This document shows positions 51,306 through 54,026 of a stretch of DNA of 54,026 nt, piece after piece. The stretch is from JAAYCU01 sp964401335. Its GTDB lineage: Bacteria; Planctomycetota; Phycisphaerae; UBA1845; PWPN01. The position numbers and the translations under genes were made by a program. The stretch lies in assembly GCA_964401335.1 (NCBI GenBank), contig CAYNYK010000022.1, forward strand, positions 1 to 54,026. The letters run 5' to 3'. The notes beneath the pieces are model-generated. The model was not told the DNA's origin. It did not search any database and saw only the letters and a list, made by a program, of their open reading frames with translations. Each line of letters begins with the position of its first letter. Position 1 is the first letter of the stretch.

Positions 51306-52343
51306 ACGAAACGTTCCGATCGTCTGCTTAAGGTACTCGAAAAGTTCGATAAGGTGCTGATGGTAGCCCACAACAACCCCGACCCGGACGCCATCGCAAC
51401 CGGTTGGGCGCTTTGTGCGCTGGTCACCGCGCGACTGGGCAAGCCGGGGCAGATCATGGCCGGAGGGGCCATCTCCCGGGCGGAGAACCGACGGATGGTC
51501 GAACTGCTCAGGCCGCCCTTGGAAATGGTGGACAATTACGAGCCGGACCCGAGCGACGCTGTTGTGCTCGTGGATTGCAATCCACTGGCGAACAATCATC
51601 TGTTGCAGAACACCGCGATCAAACCGGTGGCCGTGATCGATCATCATAGTCCGGAACTCGGATCATTCCGCGTACCGTTTCGCGATCTTCGTCCACGGAC
51701 GGCGGCATCGGCCACCATCGCCGCCCAATACCTGCGCGAGCAACAGGTCGAGCCGGGCACGGACCTGGCCACCGCCATGATCTACGCCCTGCGCACGGAT
51801 ACGCGCATGGAGCAACCGGCCCTTTCCCGGCTGGATAAAAGCGCGATCGCCTGGTTGACCCCGAAGGCCGACCATGAAAAGTTGGCCGGTATCGAAAACG
51901 CGCCGTTGCCGCGGAGTTATTATGCGGACATGCTGCTGGCGATGGAGAATACGTTCCTCCATGACGGGGCGGCCATCTGTTTTCTGCCGCAGGCGGGTGG
52001 GCCGGAGATCGTCGCGGAGATCGCGGATCTGCTGATCCGTTGCGAGGGTATGCGGCGGGTCCTCTGCGTCGCGGTGGTGGAAGGCGATGTCTATCTCTCC
52101 GCTCGAACGTCGCCACAGGGCGGTGATGCCAACGCTCTGCTGCAAGCCGTTCTCAAAGGACTCGGGCGCGGCGGCGGGCATGGACATCGGGCCGGCGGCA
52201 AGATATCGGCAGCGGCCTGCGGTGGGATGAGCGGTACCGACATCAACAACGAGCTGCGCAACCGCTGGCTGGCCGCTTGCAAGATCGAACAGCAGCGCGG
52301 CACCCGCCTCGTTCCCCGTCGGGATATCCTCGAGAATCTGTAA
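51306..52343 (+). CDS. DHH/DHHA1-family phosphoesterase (NrnA-like), non-ATG start
   Basis: About 345 residues. DHH motif 1 is HNNPDPDAIATG, followed by VLVDC, the DHH triad in VIDHHSP, TDTR, and the DHHA1 substrate motif GGGHGHRAGG near residue 290. Members cleave short oligoribonucleotides, pAp or cyclic dinucleotides in the cytoplasm with Mn2+; the exact substrate is open. The start is uncertain: no ATG exists in frame before 51360. The family N-terminus (RSDRLLKVLEKFDKVLMV) reaches back to an ACG at 51306, which follows GAGG at a good distance. GTG at 51354 would remove the first beta-strand. Either ACG is used or an ATG was mutated. It is not in an operon. Confidence 0.88.
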   Translation, partial: TKRSDRLLKVLEKFDKVLMVAHNNPDPDAIATGWALCALVTARLGKPGQIMAGGAISRAENRRMVELLRPPLEMVDNYEPDPSDAVVLVDCNPLANNHLLQNTAIKPVAVIDHHSPELGSFRVPFRDLRPRTAASATIAAQYLREQQVEPGTDLATAMIYALRTDTRMEQPALSRLDKSAIAWLTPKADHEKLAGIENAPLPRSYYADMLLAMENTFLHDGAAICFLPQAGGPEIVAEIADLLIRCEGMRRVLCVAVVEGDVYLSARTSPQGGDANALLQAVLKGLGRGGGHGHRAGGKISAAACGGMSGTDINNELRNRWLAACKIEQQRGTRLVPRRDILENL

Positions 52344-52370
52344 GGTGTTTTTACGACGGACAAAAATCTT

Positions 52371-52397
52371 ACCTGCTCGCTAATACCCGTGGCAGGT
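52371..52397 (-). terminator. Candidate rho-independent terminator of the STAS gene
   Basis: ACCTGC and GCAGGT form a 6-bp stem around a 15-base loop. On the minus strand it is followed by AAGATTTTTG. It lies about 30 bases past the STAS stop, in the space between two convergent genes. Confidence 0.45.
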
Positions 52398-52423
52398 GGT
52401 ATAGTTGGTTTTATTAAAGAATT

Positions 52424-52759
52424 TCAATCCATGGACAGGCTGGCCAGGCCGATCCCCACGTCGTCGTAGACATCGAAGATCTTATCCAGGCCGGTAACCA
52501 GAAAGACGCCCCACACATGGGTGTTGATGGCACAGAGGCGCAATTTGCGTCCGTGGTTGACCACCTGGATCTTGCGCAGCTTGAGCAGCTTGGCGATATT
52601 GGAGGAGTTGAGGAAGTTGACGTTCTGGAAATTCAGGACGACATCGAAATCGCCGCGATTCTCCACCGTTTCCAGCAAGGCCGTCATGTCGTCGGTGAAC
52701 TGCGGATCGTCGGCCAACTCTACGAGTAAGACATTGTCGGACCAGTTTTGGATTGCCAT
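52424..52759 (-). CDS. STAS-domain protein (anti-sigma-factor-antagonist-like)
   Basis: 111 residues, one STAS domain. The VVLNFQNVNFLNSSNIAKLL stretch holds the usual phosphorylatable Ser position (NSSNI in place of DSSGL). The C-terminal region LRLCAINTHVWGVFLVTGLD is the typical last strand-helix. Such proteins relieve an anti-sigma kinase when unphosphorylated. No anti-sigma kinase, sigma factor or phosphatase is near, so the partners are unknown. The ATG at 52759 follows GGGAGG; longer forms to 52828 lack this. Confidence 0.88.
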   Translation of the reverse strand: MAIQNWSDNVLLVELADDPQFTDDMTALLETVENRGDFDVVLNFQNVNFLNSSNIAKLLKLRKIQVVNHGRKLRLCAINTHVWGVFLVTGLDKIFDVYDDVGIGLASLSMD

Positions 52760-53276
52760 AACAGTCAAAGCCTCCCTGCGAAAAACTACGCTCAAAGGCA
52801 ATCTAATAGGGGAGCCAACGGGTGTCAACAGCCCTCGGTCCGCTTTCCCGGCAAAGGCTAAGAAGATAACAGTCCCCGCCGCATTATTCTATCTCCAAGC
52901 TCTGTGTCTCCGCGCGAGGCCGGGTGCCGGGTGGCCCACGTCTTCAGCTGTGGGGGAGCGATGACAACCCGCCGGTGACATGATCCTTCTGCTGATGCAC
53001 GCGCCCTTTCCTCTGCTGGTACGAGAATCCATTCTCGCACCCCCCCCGGACGCGAATCCCTTCGCACACCGTCATCCGCGGCTGGACCGAGATTCCTATC
53101 TCGGTCCCCCATGCTGTAGGGACCGCGGCTGGACCGAGATTCCTATCTCGGTCCCCCATGCTGTAGGGATTCCTATCCCACCGCGGCTGGACCGAGATTC
53201 CTATCTCGGTCCCATCTCGGTCCCCCATGCTGTAGGGATTCCTATCCCATTGGCAGTCAAAGGAACGGATTTCCCC
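52760..53276. other. Gene-free region carrying the hairpin array
   Basis: 517 bases between the STAS gene and the RHS remnant. The first 260 bases show no gene or clear signal apart from the STAS leader. The rest is the hairpin array at 53022-53248. Short frames here on both strands (for example one starting near 53228 on the minus strand) are made of the repeats and are not genes. Confidence 0.6.
53022..53248. repeat. Array of seven hairpins with a constant TCC-type loop and different stems
   Basis: Hairpins lie at 53022-53037 (CGAGAAT/ATTCTCG), 53052-53065 (GCGAA/TTCGC), 53084-53107, 53131-53154 and 53189-53212 (three copies, 10-bp arms GGACCGAGAT/ATCTCGGTCC), and 53166-53179 and 53235-53248 (GGGAT/ATCCC). 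Each has a TCCT, TCCC or CC centre. CCCCATGCTGTAGGG links several of them, giving a partial tandem unit of about 47 bases. Stems differ but remain self-complementary. Confidence 0.85.
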
Positions 53277-53927
53277 TCAGAAAAAGGAACGAGAACGGAT
53301 TCTTGTTCCAGCAGAGGGCGTGCTATCTGCATGCCAGGATAATAGAGATAAACGCTGTGTCGTGTTTTCCGGCTCGACACTCCTCCTTGCGGGATTACCT
53401 TCTCGTACATGCGGGGAGGCGAAAAAATTCGCTTCTCCATGGGTAGCGAGAAAGGATTTTCGGCACAGCAACAGGCCGAGCCCGGTGATCCGCTCGATCC
53501 GGCCGTAAGTATCGTAGCGGTAGGCGGTTTGATATTCCGAGCCGATATGGAACCCGGCCAGCCGATCGGCGAGGGTGTTCCCGCTGCCGTCCTTGTAATC
53601 GCGGGTGATGGTCTTCTGATACAAGCCACCTCCGATTCCGTTGATCGTCTTTGTCTCAAGCGGTAAATCCAGTTCGTCAAGCGGATCATCATGGTAGGCG
53701 AATACCCTAGTGCCCGCCGTGTCGGTGATCTGAGTCTGCCGGCCGAGCCGGTCGTAGGTGTAGGTCACTCCCGGCGTGCCGTTGTTGTACGTGACCCTCT
53801 CCAACTCGCCGGTATCGTAATAGGTGTATTCCGTCTTGACCTTATCGGGATCGCCCCGTTTTCAGGTCCGCGAGGCCAGCTTGCCGTCGGGGTTGCAGGT
53901 ATATTGGATGCTTAAATATTCTTCCCA
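53277..53927 (-). pseudogene. RHS/YD-repeat protein remnant
   Basis: Between 53927 and about 53490 the minus-strand frame encodes YD repeats: YTCNPDGKLASRT, then an in-frame TGA at 53862-53864, KRGDPDKVKTEYTYYDTGEL, VTYTYDRLGRQTQITDTAGT, YRYDTYGRIERITG. YD repeats usually have Trp after RT (RTWxRG), so TGG to TGA explains the stop. After RIERITG the frame runs into unrelated sequence (LLLCRKSFLATHGEA) and ends at 53277. There is no start, no core-closing domain and no toxin tip. RHS proteins are large secreted or cell-surface proteins; this is a decayed piece whose upstream part may lie beyond the window or be lost. Nothing clear lies between 53928 and 54026. Confidence 0.8.
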
Positions 53928-54026
53928 TGCAGCAGGGTAGCGGATTCAAGTGCCAGCAAGTTTTGACTTATGAACTGGACTTTTGCAAAATCGAAAATCC
54001 TAGGCATTTTATGGGCATTTTGACGA

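Noticed and set aside
53022..53248. CRISPR-like array
   Set aside because: Repeats are palindromes with irregular spacing, not direct repeats with unique spacers of even length, and no cas genes are present.
53862..53864. Selenocysteine at the in-frame TGA of the RHS remnant
   Set aside because: The expected residue is Trp in a YD repeat, no SECIS-like hairpin follows closely, and the rest of the gene is already broken.

Overview
The window looks like chromosomal DNA of a planctomycete, most likely of the Phycisphaerae type. This is inferred from gene content and no database search was run. The signs are an array of secreted proteins ending in type I dockerin-like EF-hand repeats, FG-GAP/ASPIC-UnbV proteins, an EF-G with the HIDSGKTT P-loop, Tat-exported Gfo/Idh/MocA oxidoreductases beside a DUF1080 lipoprotein, and an over-long tandem UvrA. 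The DNA is GC-rich with AT-rich intergenic pockets.

Layout. (1) 1-18751, minus strand: seven tandem paralogous genes for exported multidomain proteins, the first cut by the window edge. They shuffle a small set of modules: a clan-A-like (beta/alpha)8 domain with NE and QEP glutamates, a carbohydrate-binding-like beta-sandwich, Ig/PKD/Fn3-like domains, a BNR-like propeller, FG-GAP repeats with ASPIC/UnbV, and a jelly roll. Every complete one ends in an almost identical dockerin. No cohesin or scaffoldin is present. (2) 19017-20683: a group II intron of apparent class C, lying just behind the rho-independent terminator of an EF-G gene (20813-22903). Its reverse transcriptase has lost the C-terminus. 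(3) 23390-29220: sugar-catabolism genes: two Tat-signal oxidoreductases with a leftover tail of a third between them, a DUF1080 lipoprotein broken by an in-frame amber codon, and a divergent family of glycosidase. (4) 29453-30293: a small C2H2 zinc-finger/AT-hook protein and tRNA-Lys(UUU). (5) 30510-38222: an assimilatory sulfur cluster: an Rrf2/CymR-like repressor gene with a palindromic candidate operator, divergent from cysK, a Cys/Met PLP enzyme, an E1-like (MoeB/ThiF) protein, cysG, cysH and sulfite reductase. (6) 38574-41141: glycogen phosphorylase. (7) 49992-41157, minus strand: a translationally coupled operon in which a tandem double UvrA is split by a two-gene cassette (small protein plus nucleotidyltransferase), followed by a CBM9/DOMON-like protein and a DUF4870 membrane protein. 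(8) 50249-54026: a UPF0316/DUF2179-like membrane protein, a DHH phosphoesterase, a STAS protein, several hairpin repeat families and a decayed RHS gene.

How the parts fit together. Regions 1 and 3 describe a polysaccharide and sugar degrader: exported modular proteins outside, and 3-keto-sugar-type chemistry in the periplasm. The sulfur cluster should turn APS into sulfite, sulfide and then cysteine, but ATP sulfurylase and a CysJ flavoprotein are missing here. The most unusual item is the split tandem UvrA operon with the embedded nucleotidyltransferase. Decay is visible in four places: the truncated intron protein, the amber DUF1080 gene, the oxidoreductase tail and the RHS remnant.
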